From: Tremella fuciformis
Lineage: Eukaryota > Basidiomycota > Tremellomycetes > Tremellales > Tremellaceae
Assembly (NCBI GenBank): GCA_032768795.1
Contig: CP136494.1
Span: forward strand, 1,550,001 to 1,614,000
Reading direction: 5' to 3'
DNA: 64,000 bases
Positions within the stretch are counted from its first letter, which is position 1; every line of letters begins with the position of its first letter. This document shows, in pieces, positions 53,786 to 64,000 of this stretch. The notes under the pieces were generated by a model, which was given only the letters and a program-made list of their open reading frames with translations, was not told the origin of the DNA and did not search any database. The position numbers were made by a program, and so were the translations under genes.

Positions 53786-54009
53786 GGCCATATTCTTCTC
53801 CCGAGCCCTCATGGAGTTGACTCTTTCACGTCTTTACGCCTGTACTACTGGTCATTATATATCCTCGGTGGCCGAGACTCAAAGCTTCATCGACTTCCAT
53901 TGACAGATGGCCATCACGGCGGTCAATGGACTCATAAGGGGTAGCTGGGGTTCCACTAGGCAAGCATGCATGATGCCATTGTATTTTAATGTCCTCGCGC
54001 ACCAGTAGA
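53601..54009. other. Convergent 3' region with a poly(C) run
   Basis: Lies between the stops of the family gene (+) and aldo/keto reductase 2 (-). Contains the poly(C) tract 53755-53783. No gene supported. Confidence 0.45.
53755..53783. repeat. Poly(C) homopolymer, 29 C
   Basis: Uninterrupted C run on the plus strand, preceded by CCCCTT. It ends in GGGG. Length should be confirmed because homopolymers are error-prone. Confidence 0.9.
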
Positions 54010-55578
54010 CTAGGGCCGGGTATTGAAGGTGAGCGAGGCGACCTGTTGTCTCAGCACGCAGTGCGCACCGCGATCTCTTGCGCACACCCACATTATTCAA
54101 AGAGCGCGAGTTGGGCTTGCCCCCGGGCAAGTCGCGTGGGTCCCTGCCGAACCCCGCAAAGGGGAACCCGTAGTCGAAAGGTGCGGCCTGGTTCAGCTTG
54201 TCCATCTGCGCGTCGGTCAGGCGGATCTTGAGCGCCTCGACGTTGCTGCGCAGGTGATCCGGGTTCCCGCCGCCGATCACGGGGAAGCAGTCGGCCATGG
54301 TCTGCCGCGACCAGGCCAGGGCGACTGCTGCTCAGCCCTGGTCACACGCCGCGGAGAGGGGGAGGGGCTGACCGTTTGCAAGGGTGACACCGCCGCCGAT
54401 CTCCTGGGCAATCTCCTGCAGCACGCCGGCGATGCGCAGCTGCGCCTCGCTCGGCTGCATGCCGCCCCGGAAGCTCTCGCCGCGCTTCTTGAGCTCCTCA
54501 GGCGAGCGGAACATGCCGCCGCCCATGACCGAGTACGGCGTGATGCTCATGCCGTTCGTCCGGCACATCGGGATGATGTCGCGCTCCATGTCGCGCATCA
54601 ACAGGTTCCACGCGCCCTGGCTGGGCACGTCGTCAGCCGGCAGCAGACAGGCGGGCGTGGCGTGACTGACTAAATGACAAACTGCGCGAGGTTGTTCTGC
54701 CGCGCGTACTCGTTGGCCTGCGACACGATCCACGCGGGCGTATCGGACACGCCGAGGTAGTGCACCTTGCCCGCCTTGACGAGGTCGTTCAGGCTGTTCA
54801 TCACCTCGGGGATGGGCGTCGTGTAGTCCCACCAGTGCAGGTAGAGGATGTCGATGTAGCTCGTGCGCAGCTTTTTGAGCGAGCGCTCGACCGAGAAGTG
54901 CAGCGCCTTGCGCGAGTTGCCCACAAAGTTGACGCGGATGCCGTCGAACGCCTGGCCCGCCCGGTCCATATGGTACGACGTGTACTTGCTGCCCGTCAGC
55001 CCCTCGTGTCCCGCGGAGAGGACAGGCTCACGTCGCGAGCACGATCTCTTCTCGGATCCCGCGCTTCTCCATCCACTCGCCGATGATATGCTCCGACTGC
55101 TCGTCTTGGTAGTTGTTCGCCGTGTCGATAAAGTTGCCGCCCAGCTCACTGAGAGTCAGCACACTGTCCACACCACCATGAGAGGCAAGTCTGGAACAGG
55201 GCAAGGAGCGAGGAGGGACTCACTAGAATGTGTCAAGGAACTTTTCAGACTTTTCATAGCCCATGGGCGTGCCCATGAACCCCGTCCACTGATCTCCGAT
55301 GCTCATCGCTCCCAGGCAGATGGGCGACACCCTCACTGCCTGTCAGGTCCTCTACGCTGCCTGAGCAAGGAAGGGCAGACTGACCTCCCGCAGATGGGGC
55401 GAGGAGACGGTACTCTGCCAACTCGGACTTTTTGCCTTGGTACGGCGGGAAGAGCTCCAGGATATCTGTCTGTCAGACGAGCTATTCGAGGTCATATCTC
55501 TTCTGACGCACTCTTGCGGCTCTCTGGGCCTTGGGGCGTGTAGTCGCCCGAGCTGGTCTCGGTAGGGTAGGTCGGCAT
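54010..55578 (-). CDS. Aldo/keto reductase, aryl-alcohol dehydrogenase type (paralogue 2)
   Basis: ATG at 55578 ([20 protein letters not shown]). Seven introns fit, the first six at sites equivalent to those of paralogue 1, and the last (50 nt, GTGGGT...GACAACAG) joining LNN to [10 protein letters not shown] before TAG at 54010. Motifs: [65 protein letters not shown] and the C-terminal [12 protein letters not shown] cofactor-binding region. An NADPH-dependent reductase of the AKR9-like group; substrate unknown. Without the last splice the frame reads on into an unconserved tail to 53879. Confidence 0.87.
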
Positions 55579-55918
55579 GGTCAATCAGTCAACGAGGCGA
55601 GAGCGCGAGGGTGGGTGGCTGTGTCTTCAATGTGCAGTGCAGTAGTGTTGCCAGCACACGAGCGAGTCAGAGACAAACAGCATCCATACCAAATTGACCC
55701 ATCCACGCTCGAGTGAGCTCGAACTCGAGCCCGTCTCTCCGTCCGACGCCGCCGATAACACAACGGAGACCGGGTCCGTCGGAGGAACGTCCGGTGGAAA
55801 CGGCGGGTGGAGGTCGGACCTTGAGGGCCCCCGTGTCATTGTTCGATGCATGGGATAAAAGCATGGGTAGATAGATACAGTGTCCATCCTCATCTATACC
55901 TATACGTGCGCGTCTAGT
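55579..55918. promoter_or_regulatory. Promoter region of aldo/keto reductase 2
   Basis: Separates the reductase start from the alpha-amylase stop, both on the minus strand. No gene supported; nothing else recognised. Confidence 0.4.
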
Positions 55919-57544
55919 CTACAGAAGCGATGCAAGCCCGGCAAGCATCACAGCCCCAATGACTGCAAAGCCGCCCCTAGCGGCGAAACGCACTGGGGCG
56001 CTCGACGAGCTGGACGAGGTCGAGCTCGTGGTATTGACCGCGGCGCAGACGTTGCCCTTGTTGCTACTTGCAATCAGAACCTTTGGCAGTCCACTACTCA
56101 GCGTCACCTGGAGGTTCCCGCTCGAGTCGGTGGTGTAGTTCGCACAGCCGACCACATCAATGACAGTTGTGCCTGCCGACCAGCCTGTGGTGCTCGACGA
56201 CAAGGTCGCCGACTCGCTCGAGCCCTCGCCGGCATTGGTGAATACGGAGAAGAGACCGGCCTTCGCGACGAGCAGCGTGGTGTCTGTGAGTTGGCTAACA
56301 TTCGCCTTGGTGGTGTAAAAGTCTGAGTTTGCCGAAGCAGCGGCGGTTCGTGCGGCATTGAGGTTCCTGAAGAGGGTGTACATGACACCGGTCGTATCGT
56401 ACCCTGTCTGCCACAGGGCTTCTCGGTTAGCCGGGTCGGCGCCGCCGGTCAAGTTCGCCTCGGAGCCGTAGTAGACGTAGGGGACGCCGTCTCCGACGAG
56501 CGGGAAGGTCTGGGCGTTGATGCGCAAAGCAGAGTCGGATGTGTAAGAGGCGAATCTAGGGTTGTCGTGATTGTCGAGGAACGTGCCTAGCAGGGAAACG
56601 TCGCTGAAGGATGACTGGACGGATTCGATCATAACCGTGAGGGCAGTCAGGTTGCCGCCGGTTGTGTTGAAAGCTTCGACGAGCGGGTAGTAGGTCGGGT
56701 AGTTGAATGGGTTGACCTGGCCTTCGGATTGGTACGGCGCGACGTAGTCGACAGAACCATCGAGCACCTCGCCAACGTTGGCGACACCGGCGGATGAGAC
56801 AAACGTAGGCCAGAAGGTCATGGGTATGTGCTTGACCGTATCGATGCGGACCGCGTCGAAAGAGAACGTGGACGTGATGTTGGCGATCCAGGTCGTCCAG
56901 TAATCTGTGACCGTGCTTGACTCGGTGTTGAGGTCGGGGAGTGCGACACTCGAGTCACCGAGCCAGCAGTACTCGACATTGGTCTGGTTCGAGTAATCCG
57001 TGATCCAACAAAACGGATGGTAGTCGTCGGACGAGGCGAACGGCCCATAGTAGGACGAGGGGGCAAATGTTGATGAGGACGTGGCAGCCACGTGATTGAT
57101 GACCACGTCGACCATGATGTACATGCCTTTTGCGTGAGCGGCGGCCACGAGCGACTTGAGATCGTCGGCGGTGCCATAGTTGCCGTTGAGGTTGGCGGGG
57201 TTGAGTGTCCAGTAACCGTGATACGCCTGTCCCTCTCCCGTTGTGCCGCCAATATTCTCCACGATGGGCGAGATCCATATCGTGTCAAAGCCCATGCCCT
57301 GTATATAGCTCAAACGGGTCTCGATCCCACTCCATGACCCGCCGCAGTACTCCATCTGCGCGGTCGAGCATCCGCTGTTGAGAGCCGTGGTCGAGTTGGA
57401 ATCGGGAAGAGCAAAGCGGTCCGTGACTACTTGGTAGACGGATCGGGCACGCATCGACGACGAGTCGAGCGCGACGCATAGCGATGGGAGGAGGAAGGGT
57501 AGGAGCAGCATGGCGAGCTGTGTGAGGGCGGAGACGGGGTGCAT
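55919..57544 (-). CDS. Secreted GPI-type alpha-amylase, glycoside hydrolase family 13
   Basis: One frame of 541 residues without introns. Signal peptide: MHPVSALTQLAMLLLPFLLPSLCVALD. GH13 conserved regions: VDVVINHV (region I), FDAVRIDTVKH with the nucleophile Asp (region II), GEVLDG with the acid/base Glu (region III) and FLDNHDNPRF with the transition-state Asp (region IV). A C-terminal beta domain precedes a Ser/Thr-rich stretch (TTSSTSSSSSSAP) and a final hydrophobic helix (FAVIGAVMLAGLASLL), the classic GPI-attachment signal. It cleaves alpha-1,4-glucans such as starch or glycogen, or helps remodel wall alpha-glucan, as fungal GPI amylases do. All four regions look intact. The lack of introns contrasts with its neighbours. 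Confidence 0.93.
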   Translation of the reverse strand: MHPVSALTQLAMLLLPFLLPSLCVALDSSSMRARSVYQVVTDRFALPDSNSTTALNSGCSTAQMEYCGGSWSGIETRLSYIQGMGFDTIWISPIVENIGGTTGEGQAYHGYWTLNPANLNGNYGTADDLKSLVAAAHAKGMYIMVDVVINHVAATSSSTFAPSSYYGPFASSDDYHPFCWITDYSNQTNVEYCWLGDSSVALPDLNTESSTVTDYWTTWIANITSTFSFDAVRIDTVKHIPMTFWPTFVSSAGVANVGEVLDGSVDYVAPYQSEGQVNPFNYPTYYPLVEAFNTTGGNLTALTVMIESVQSSFSDVSLLGTFLDNHDNPRFASYTSDSALRINAQTFPLVGDGVPYVYYGSEANLTGGADPANREALWQTGYDTTGVMYTLFRNLNAARTAAASANSDFYTTKANVSQLTDTTLLVAKAGLFSVFTNAGEGSSESATLSSSTTGWSAGTTVIDVVGCANYTTDSSGNLQVTLSSGLPKVLIASSNKGNVCAAVNTTSSTSSSSSSAPVRFAARGGFAVIGAVMLAGLASLL

Positions 57545-58949
57545 ATTGCGTGTCGTGAGATGGTAGCCTCGATGTCAGAGATAGTGGGCGTGGTCGAGTC
57601 GTTATATGAGGGAGGGGGAGAGAGGGGAACGAGCGTCCGCCAGTGTGATGCTGTTGTCGGTGTCCTGGTATAGTCGTACGTGATACAGTCCGCCCTCGTC
57701 GTCGCTAGTCGTTTGCTGTGAAATGTGGATCAGAGGCGGGCCAAGAAAACCGGGATCAAAGGAGTGTGCAGATGAAGCGTGTGTGACTCTACGCAGACGT
57801 CGCTTCAACCGTATCGTCGTCGCCAGGACGATTCCACTACGTGTGCACTGTAGAGGATTAGCATATAGTCCTCTGAACATGCAAAGTCACGACTCACACA
57901 CGCGTTTTCTCGCCGTCGCCTGACCTTGGATGCGAGGTGTTTACGCTGCTAAAACCGTAGTCGGTCAGCAGCGTAGTCGCAGTCCAACTGCGAAACATCT
58001 TTTCTCTCTTTAGCATCGCATCGCGTTGTCGCCCTCTGCTGCCCGCGTGCCCTGTATGTACCATCTGTCCGTCTCTCTCTCTGTAGTTTACATTCCTGGA
58101 TGGAAGAGAAAATGAGCTGCTGCGGTCAAGGGTAATCATCCCTGAATATCAGGCGCGTCGATCGGCGGCGTTCCTCCTTCAGTTGACTATACAGTGAGGC
58201 GCTGCGGTCTCGCATCATGAAAAGGGGTCAGGGCGTGCTGCCAAAAATTGCACCACGAACGGTCACTTACATGCTGCAGCTGCATGGGCAGGTGTTGAGT
58301 CGAGAGGGAAGGAGGGCAGCAAAGAGGACAACGCGAGACATGGCCAGTAAGTCACGTGAAAAGGCCGTCCGCTTTCTCACGGTCATCTGGGATCTATCAG
58401 CGGCTAATGTCAGGGAAACCAGGGTCTACCCCACAATTCGAAATCACCTCTACCCTGAAATACGGGGTTGGATCAGGGGCCGGGTAATGTGGCCGAGGTC
58501 AGCTGTGTGGAGAGACAGTCGGCGGCCGGCTCTCTCTCACTCTCTTCCCCACGCTGAACCAAGACTACTATACTCGTTGACAGCACTCGTCTTCCCACCA
58601 CTCTGCAACACTCATCAACCAATACCCTCTTCTCGCCATCAGATAGCATCACTACCCATCTCCACACGACTCGAGCCACCCACGCGATCACCACCCTGTA
58701 GCCCCAAAGATAGATTGATTGGCGCGAATCCACTCTCAAACCCCCACTAGCCCCCAGGGCACAAGACCACATCGCGACTCTGGGCCGTCCTTTGATCCCA
58801 CACCCCCATCTGCGCTCCATCTCGCACCACCTCGTCCCCTCTCCAACCGCATCCTCTTGGTGTCCCCATCCTCTGCCTCGCTTGTCCGGACCCGGTGTCA
58901 CCTCCGCCGCCGTGGCTGTCGCAAACGCACGTTCGACACATCCTAAATC
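57545..58949. promoter_or_regulatory. Intergenic, divergent promoter region
   Basis: 1.4 kb between the alpha-amylase start (-) and the gene at 58950 (+). It holds CACGTG at 58353-58358 within TCACGTGA. A plus-strand frame at 58217-58750 lacks motifs and is probably chance. The last 300 bp before 58950 are CT-rich. Confidence 0.4.
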
Positions 58950-59916
58950 ATGTCGGCGCCAATTCCCATCTCTACCTCGCCGCCTGCCGGTCCAGGTCCC
59001 TCTGGCGTGGAGGGTGGGCTGGGGCTGGGGCACCCCGTGGCGAGCCACACGCCGGGCTCGTCCACCACGTCCATCTCACCCCAGACCCCATTCTTCAGCT
59101 CGAGCTACGCCTTCTCACCCCCCGTCAACGCGGGGACCTCGGCGATCCTGCGCTCCCTCTCGCTCAAAGCGACCTCTCCCCCTTCGGCGCTGGTCAGCTC
59201 CAAGCCGCTTGCGCCGGTCAACGACGGTCCGTTCGCCGAGGCCCTCGACGACACGGAGCACGAGCACGATTCGTTCGAATTTGGCGATCTCAACGGTATG
59301 CCGACGCGTTCATGGGGTCGCATGGGTCGCCGCGCAGCGAGTATGAGTATGAGTGTGCCCGCTACGGGAGCAGGGGCCAGCGGCATCGCCGCCATGCTTG
59401 GTCGATCGTCCGTTCCGGTCGGTACAGCGGGAGCCGCTGGCGCTGGCGCTGTCGGAGGAGGCGGCTCGCCCCCGCAGCCCGTGGTGGGCTTCGATGCGCA
59501 GAGTGGGGTTCTTGCGGACAAGACGGCACGCGGCCAGGGCGTGTTGCGCCGTTTGAGCATCGGCGGCTTTTCACGCGTCAGTCACCCTTCGACCCCATGA
59601 TGCAGGCAATCCATCTGACTTCATAGCCCGCGTTCAAGCCTACCTCGCCCACTCCTCCGATGAATCAGGCGCCCCTCCCTCCCATGTCGGCAACCCCCGT
59701 GCCTGTGTCAGAGCCCATGCCCTCTGCGCCGACCGCCGCTGCCCCGGCAGACGATCTGCGACGGGCCGCTACGCTCGGACCCCAGAGAGGCAGGCGATAC
59801 TCCGAGGCCACTCGCAAGCGGGGAGTTAGCCCTGTGAGTCCGTCACAGTAACGAAGCTCGTCGTGCTGACGTTGCAGATGGGAGAGAGGATCCTTCGCGA
59901 GCACGGCCACTTCTAA
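58950..59916 (+). CDS. Ser/Pro/Ala-rich protein with conserved-looking C-terminal tail, unrecognised
   Basis: Three exons (58950-59576, 59627-59833, 59878-59916) give 290 residues. Mostly disordered: MSAPIPISTSPPAGPGPSG, SSTTSISPQTPFFSSSYAFSP, then RSLSLKATSP and VLRRLSIGGFSRPAFKPTSP, which look like basophilic kinase sites (RRxS) and 14-3-3-like motifs. The C-terminus RRYSEATRKRGVSPMGERIL followed by REHGHF is put together over a 44-nt intron. I recall similar SPMGERIL endings in other fungal proteins but cannot name a family with certainty. No enzyme domain. Likely a phosphorylated regulatory protein (inference). Confidence 0.68.
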
Positions 59917-60596
59917 ATGCCTGCATCAGAATGCTTGCATCGTGACATCGCCTGGCAGATGGCTTATTGATCAAGGCTTGCAGACTACAAGGAACCTGCA
60001 AACCCTGCCATCACATACCCAAACGCCACCTCGCGCCCCAATTTGACGAATTCGATTCATGACAATACCCTGCACCACACGCATTAGTATCCACAGCTCC
60101 CCAAACGAGACGAAGCGAGACGAGCCAGAAGCAGCGATAAAGGTTGTACTTGTAATCGTGGACGTGTAGCCACGGGTCCGACACAGAATCAGGAAAGGAG
60201 AAACAAAGCAAAGCAACTTGAAGAAGGGAAAGAAGTAAACGAGCACAATGTATCATAGTCAATTGCGCACGCCACAAGGTCAGCCTCATGCAGATGCTCG
60301 AAAATCTCACACCATCCTTCGATAAAGTCACGCACAGTCCACGTCACATCGTCTACGACGTAAAAGACGGGGTATAAACCTCGAGGACAGGTACGTATGC
60401 ACAAGGGATATCATCACTGTCAGGGCTCGGCAGAGTCAGAGTGACTAGGACTAAGGATGATGAGTGGAAGAAAAGACCGGGCGTCGTTCGTCGAGACAGC
60501 TTGCGCTTATTTTCGGTAGGGATTTCGTCAATGGCATTATGGACATGAATGTTCGGACAGGCGCGATACGCGATTTGTAAGCGGTGCGGCAGACGA
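59917..60596. other. Convergent 3' region
   Basis: Between the stops of the preceding gene (+) and CDC11 (-). AT-richer than its surroundings. No gene supported. Confidence 0.45.
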
Positions 60597-62142
60597 TCAG
60601 AGACCGTCTCGAGAGTGCGACAAGCTGGGCGATTGCGAGGCTGGAGTATCAGCTATGCATTCAAGACGAGTAGCTCGTATAGATGGCGCACCCAGCCTGG
60701 CTTCCAGAACCTTGAGGCTGTCTTCTTTCGCCATGAGCTCCTGGCGCTTGAGCTGGATCTCGCGCTGGACCTTGAGCTCGATCTCGCGCAGCTTCTCCTC
60801 TTCGCGGCGCAGCTGCTCTTCCTTGAGCCGCACGGACTGGTTGGCCATGTCTTCGGGCAACATGGAAGAATCACTGCAGTGTAAGCTTGCACAAACCAGA
60901 TGCCTCAGACACCCACGGGTCGCCATTGCCCACCGACCGGGACAGTTTCTCCGTACGGTAGTTCTCGTACAAAAAGTCGTGCGTGATCTCTTTGAGGTCG
61001 GTCAGGTGAGACCTTTGAGTCAGCCGCCGCCATAGCTATCGTGGCTGACTTACAACAGCAAGGCTTGGCGCAGACGCGAAAAGTCGGAATGTTGCGGATT
61101 GTCCACCTCGACGACACCCCACGGGTATCGCCGACCCCGCACAGGCTCATCATTGATCATGATCTCCTCCTCTGACCCGATGATGGCAAAAGGCATCAAT
61201 GCCCGCAGTTCCGAGTTGTCCGCAATCGTCTCCTGATCGTCCTCCTCGATGTCGTACGGAAAGTTGTAGACCGGAATGCCATAGTACTCGATGTCTTCCA
61301 TAATCTTTCCGTCAGCTACGTACGACCAGGCACCGCAAGACTTACCCTCTTCTTGAACTTGCGCAGCTCGGTAGGAGTCAGGGAGTCCGCTTTGCCGATC
61401 ACAGGAATGACGTTGACCCTGGGCGATAGACGACGCATGAGCTCGATATCGAGCTCGCGCAGTCTGGAGGTCAGCGAGGCCATGCTGAAGTGCGGGCAAG
61501 CCCTACGAGTGTCCGGTAGGAGCGATGAAGTATAGCAGGGCATGTACTCGGTTGTCTCTGAACCGCGGGTTACGCTTGATCCGCGACTCCTCGGCAAGAA
61601 TATCATCGTATTGTCTTTCCAAGTGTGACAAGATCTCAGAGAAGCTGCGCGTCAGCTGGTGAAGTCGATCGCTTGGCAGCTCACCAGTTGTCATTGTCCA
61701 ATCCGTCACCAAAGCCCGGCGTGTCCACAATGGTCAGAGCAATCCTTGTTCCTTCCTCTTCCAGCTCGACATTATGGTTGGTGATGCGGATGCCCTTGTC
61801 TTCGTGCGCCAACGCGGCGGCCTCGCGAACCAGGTTGGGATCGAGAGGTGAAGAGGGATTCTCGGGGTCAACCAGAAGAGCGTGGGCGCGGTGCTGTAGC
61901 ATCGGCTGCTCGACGAGCGTGTTGACAAAGGTGGTTCGACCCGTACCAGAGGCGCCTAAAGTAAGCGCACGCCCGACTCATTTTGACATCCAAGGCCCGA
62001 GCTCGGACCTCCGTCGCGGCCAGCGCATGTGGGAGGAATGTGATGGTGGGCCAAACGTCGAGGAGCACTCACCAACGACCATGAGCGTCAATTGCAGGGC
62101 CTTTTTGGCCTGCTTCCTCCCTCTTGACATCCTGGAAGTCAT
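60597..62142 (-). CDS. CDC11: Septin, Cdc11 type
   Basis: ATG at 62142 (MTSRMSRGRKQAKKALQLTL), split by several short introns. GTP-binding features: GASGTGRTTFVNTL (P-loop with Arg where Lys is usual), VDTPGFGD (G3), PVIGKADSLT (G4-like), and RNPRFRDNRVHALLYFIAPTGH, the septin signature region. IMEDIEYYGIPVYNFPYD and GRRYPWGVVEVDN follow. After the septin unique element (HDFLYENYRTEKLS) a C-terminal coiled coil runs (EEQLRREEEKLREIELKVQ). Arg in the P-loop also occurs in yeast Cdc11, which supports this subgroup. Septins polymerise at the bud neck and scaffold cytokinesis. COG3 starts divergently, 428 bp away. Confidence 0.9.
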
Positions 62143-62570
62143 CGTGCAGCGGTCGGAGGCTCAGGGCGGGGCGTTATAGACCGAGGGCGCAAAGGTCGTG
62201 GTCAACGTGAGAGGACTGTCAGAGTTCGGTCAGGCGTCGAATGCTGCTGCGGAGTGTGCCAGTAGGTCGGCAGCGTTCCGGTCCTCCTGTAGCAAGAGAG
62301 AGATGTATGCGAGCAGTCGAGAAGCGATTCAAGAGAAGAGAGGTTGACGGGTTGCAAAGTGAGGGGTCTGAGCACCTCGAGCTATGAATGGGCCTACCTT
62401 GTTCAACACGAGGTCCATGCACCGCGCGCCCTCCGTCTCCTTTTCATTCCTCCCACTTTACCACGTGACAAATCAACCCACTCGCTTGGCCGCCAACGAG
62501 CTGGGCGCTATCCACCACCTCTCTCAGTGGATCAGTGGACATCTCGGAACAGCTGGCTCGGCAGGGCGTC
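62143..62570. promoter_or_regulatory. Divergent region between CDC11 and COG3
   Basis: Contains CACGTG at 62462-62467 inside CCACGTGAC. No gene supported; the two starts probably share this region. Confidence 0.4.
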
Positions 62571-64000
62571 ATGTCTCGGGATGCGGCATCGTACTCTATC
62601 AGACGGCCAGGACTGAATGCTCCAGCAGCCGGTACTTCTCGTAGCACGACACCAAACCGGGGCATCACCCTCGAGGAGTGGGAGAGTCGGGCACCGCTCG
62701 ACGACAAGCAGCTGCAGAGCATATCCGTGGTCAAAGAGCGGCTAGGAAGCCGGCCACTACCGCAAAAGGTATGATCAGCTTGACAATGGTAGACAATTGC
62801 TCATCTCAGTTCTTCGCCGATGAGTCTTCCAATGCAGTAGCCGGCCCCTCTCGACCTTCCACACCCCAGGCTACTCCCCGCGCTAAGGCGGTCGCACAGC
62901 TTCTGAGCCAGCAGTCGCCCACCAAATCTCCCAGGCCATCAAATGTATCGACCCCTCGGCTTGAGAACAGCGGATTCCTGGCCCCGCTCGACCCCTTGCA
63001 TCCGTCGTCCATCACCACCCCGCAGCAATTCCACGAACATTTCACCGCCCTGACCCTGTCGACCGAACACGAGCAGGACAGCCTGTATCGAGATCACTTG
63101 GCTGAGATAGTCGCGCTGAGGGAGAAGTGCGATGGCTTGATCAGTTTGTTGGCTGAAGGAGAAGGGGAAGTGAAGGAGATGCTCAGATGCCTCGAGTATG
63201 TGGAAGAGCGCAGCGAGAGTTTACGAGGGGCATGCGAGGATTTATTGGAGGAGCAGGTGACTACGACGCTTCGTCGGCGACGCGAGCTGATCCCCTAGAC
63301 TCACCTCTTGACGCACACATCCCATCTTGCCCATCGTCTCACATTCTTTACCTTCCTCGAGCACGCCCAGCGATTGCTCAACAAACCTGGGGAGAATCTC
63401 GTACTGAGCGAAGAATTCTTGCCCATGGTCACGCGCTTAGACGAGTGCCTAGGCTATCTAGGCGAGCATGTGAGTCTACACATGAGCCGCATATGAGGCG
63501 CTGACCACGCAGAGGGACTTCAAGGACGCCGAAGTGTACTTGCTCCGATATCAGCAGTGCATGACCAGGAGCATGACCCTGATCAAGATATACTTCGTGG
63601 CCACCATTCGAAATCTTGGGCAGGAGGTCAGCAAGCGCGCCACAACGGACAAGGTCAGCCGCGCGCAAGTCTCGCTGTCCGTGCTGACGATCGCAGGGAT
63701 TGTCCGAGACGGCTATACAAGCGCTGATATATACCAAATTCTCCTCGGCTTCGGCGTCTCTGAGACCTCTGATTGCGGAACTGGAACAGCGTGTCTCGAC
63801 GAATCCCGACGAACTAGCCGCCCTTCTGACGGAATGCCATGCCGCTTGGGTTACAGCTCGGCAGTCTCTCATAGGAGGGCGAGTGAGCGAAGAGATCAAC
63901 CGTATGGAACCAGCGAAATCAGAACTGGTCGATCTGGTCAGTGTAGAATTCAGTCGGGAACTGAGTGTCTGATGCCCAGACGCGCGCTGGCTGTAGCTAC
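62571..64000 (+). CDS. COG3: Conserved oligomeric Golgi complex subunit 3 (partial)
   Basis: Starts MSRDAASYSIRRPGLNAPAA and runs past the window. Over five introns it reads TLEEWESRAPLDDKQLQSIS, a Ser/Pro-rich linker, then ITTPQQFHEHFTALT, a helical region with CDGLISLLAEGEGEVKEML, FLEHAQRLLNKPGENLV, MVTRLDECLGYLGEHRDFKD and LLRYQQCMTRSMTLIKIYFV. These are the blocks of Cog3/Sec34. Ends in the window at TRAGCSY after an intron with acceptor at about 63979. COG tethers intra-Golgi retrograde vesicles and maintains glycosylation enzymes. The C-terminal two thirds are missing here. Confidence 0.88.

Noticed and set aside
53879..54009. C-terminal extension of aldo/keto reductase 2
   Set aside because: Splicing a 50-nt intron ends the protein at 54010 with [10 protein letters not shown], which matches paralogue 1; the read-through tail does not.
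1..64000. CRISPR arrays, operons and bacterial promoters
   Set aside because: None seen; spliceosomal introns throughout show a eukaryotic nuclear genome.

Overview
The window looks like a nuclear chromosome segment of a basidiomycete fungus, most likely a yeast-type Tremellomycete. Evidence: dense protein genes on both strands; many short introns (about 35-55 nt) with GTRNGT donors, CTRAY-like branch sites a few bases before YAG acceptors; and a gene set of conserved fungal housekeeping genes. The species cannot be named from the sequence alone. Gene models were spliced by eye; where I summed exons the coding lengths came out as multiples of three.

Left part (1-22 kb): NOP56 (partial, -), tRNase Z (+), an aldo/keto reductase (+), ORC1 (+), the NDR kinase DBF2/Sid2 (-), kinetochore SPC25 (+), a GH36 alpha-galactosidase (-) with a decayed sugar transporter beside it, an unrecognised acidic protein (-), mitochondrial ZIM17 (-) and CMC2 (+), and a large arrestin-like protein (-). 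Middle (23-42 kb): chitin synthase (-), an MHYT-domain membrane protein (+), an intronless bacterial-looking TPR protein (-), an intron-containing tRNA-Arg(ACG), mitochondrial nuclease NUC1 (+), a PalC/Rim23-type BRO1 protein (+), a small unknown gene (-), and a HUA1-like proline-rich zinc protein (-).

43-54 kb is the accessory island and the most unusual part. It holds a mosaic of at least four decayed copies of an unrecognised gene family (44.0-46.0 kb) and one uninterrupted copy (52.3-53.6 kb). Between them a tRNA-Arg(UCG) gene is split exactly between loop bases U33 and U34 by a 5.46 kb insertion. That insertion carries a 5'-truncated non-LTR retrotransposon (uninterrupted reverse transcriptase-RNase H frame), a small accessory frame, a CATCGACC-type simple repeat, and a complete tRNA-Arg(UCG) gene in the opposite direction.

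Right part (54-64 kb): a second aldo/keto reductase paralogous to the one at 3 kb (-), an intronless secreted GPI-type alpha-amylase (-), an unrecognised Ser/Pro/Ala-rich protein (+), septin CDC11 (-) and COG3 (+, runs off the edge).

The genes do not form one pathway. Themes that recur are replication, mitosis and septation (ORC1, DBF2, SPC25, CDC11), cell wall and extracellular carbohydrate use (chitin synthase, alpha-amylase, alpha-galactosidase, dead sugar transporter), and mitochondrial biogenesis (ZIM17, CMC2, NUC1).
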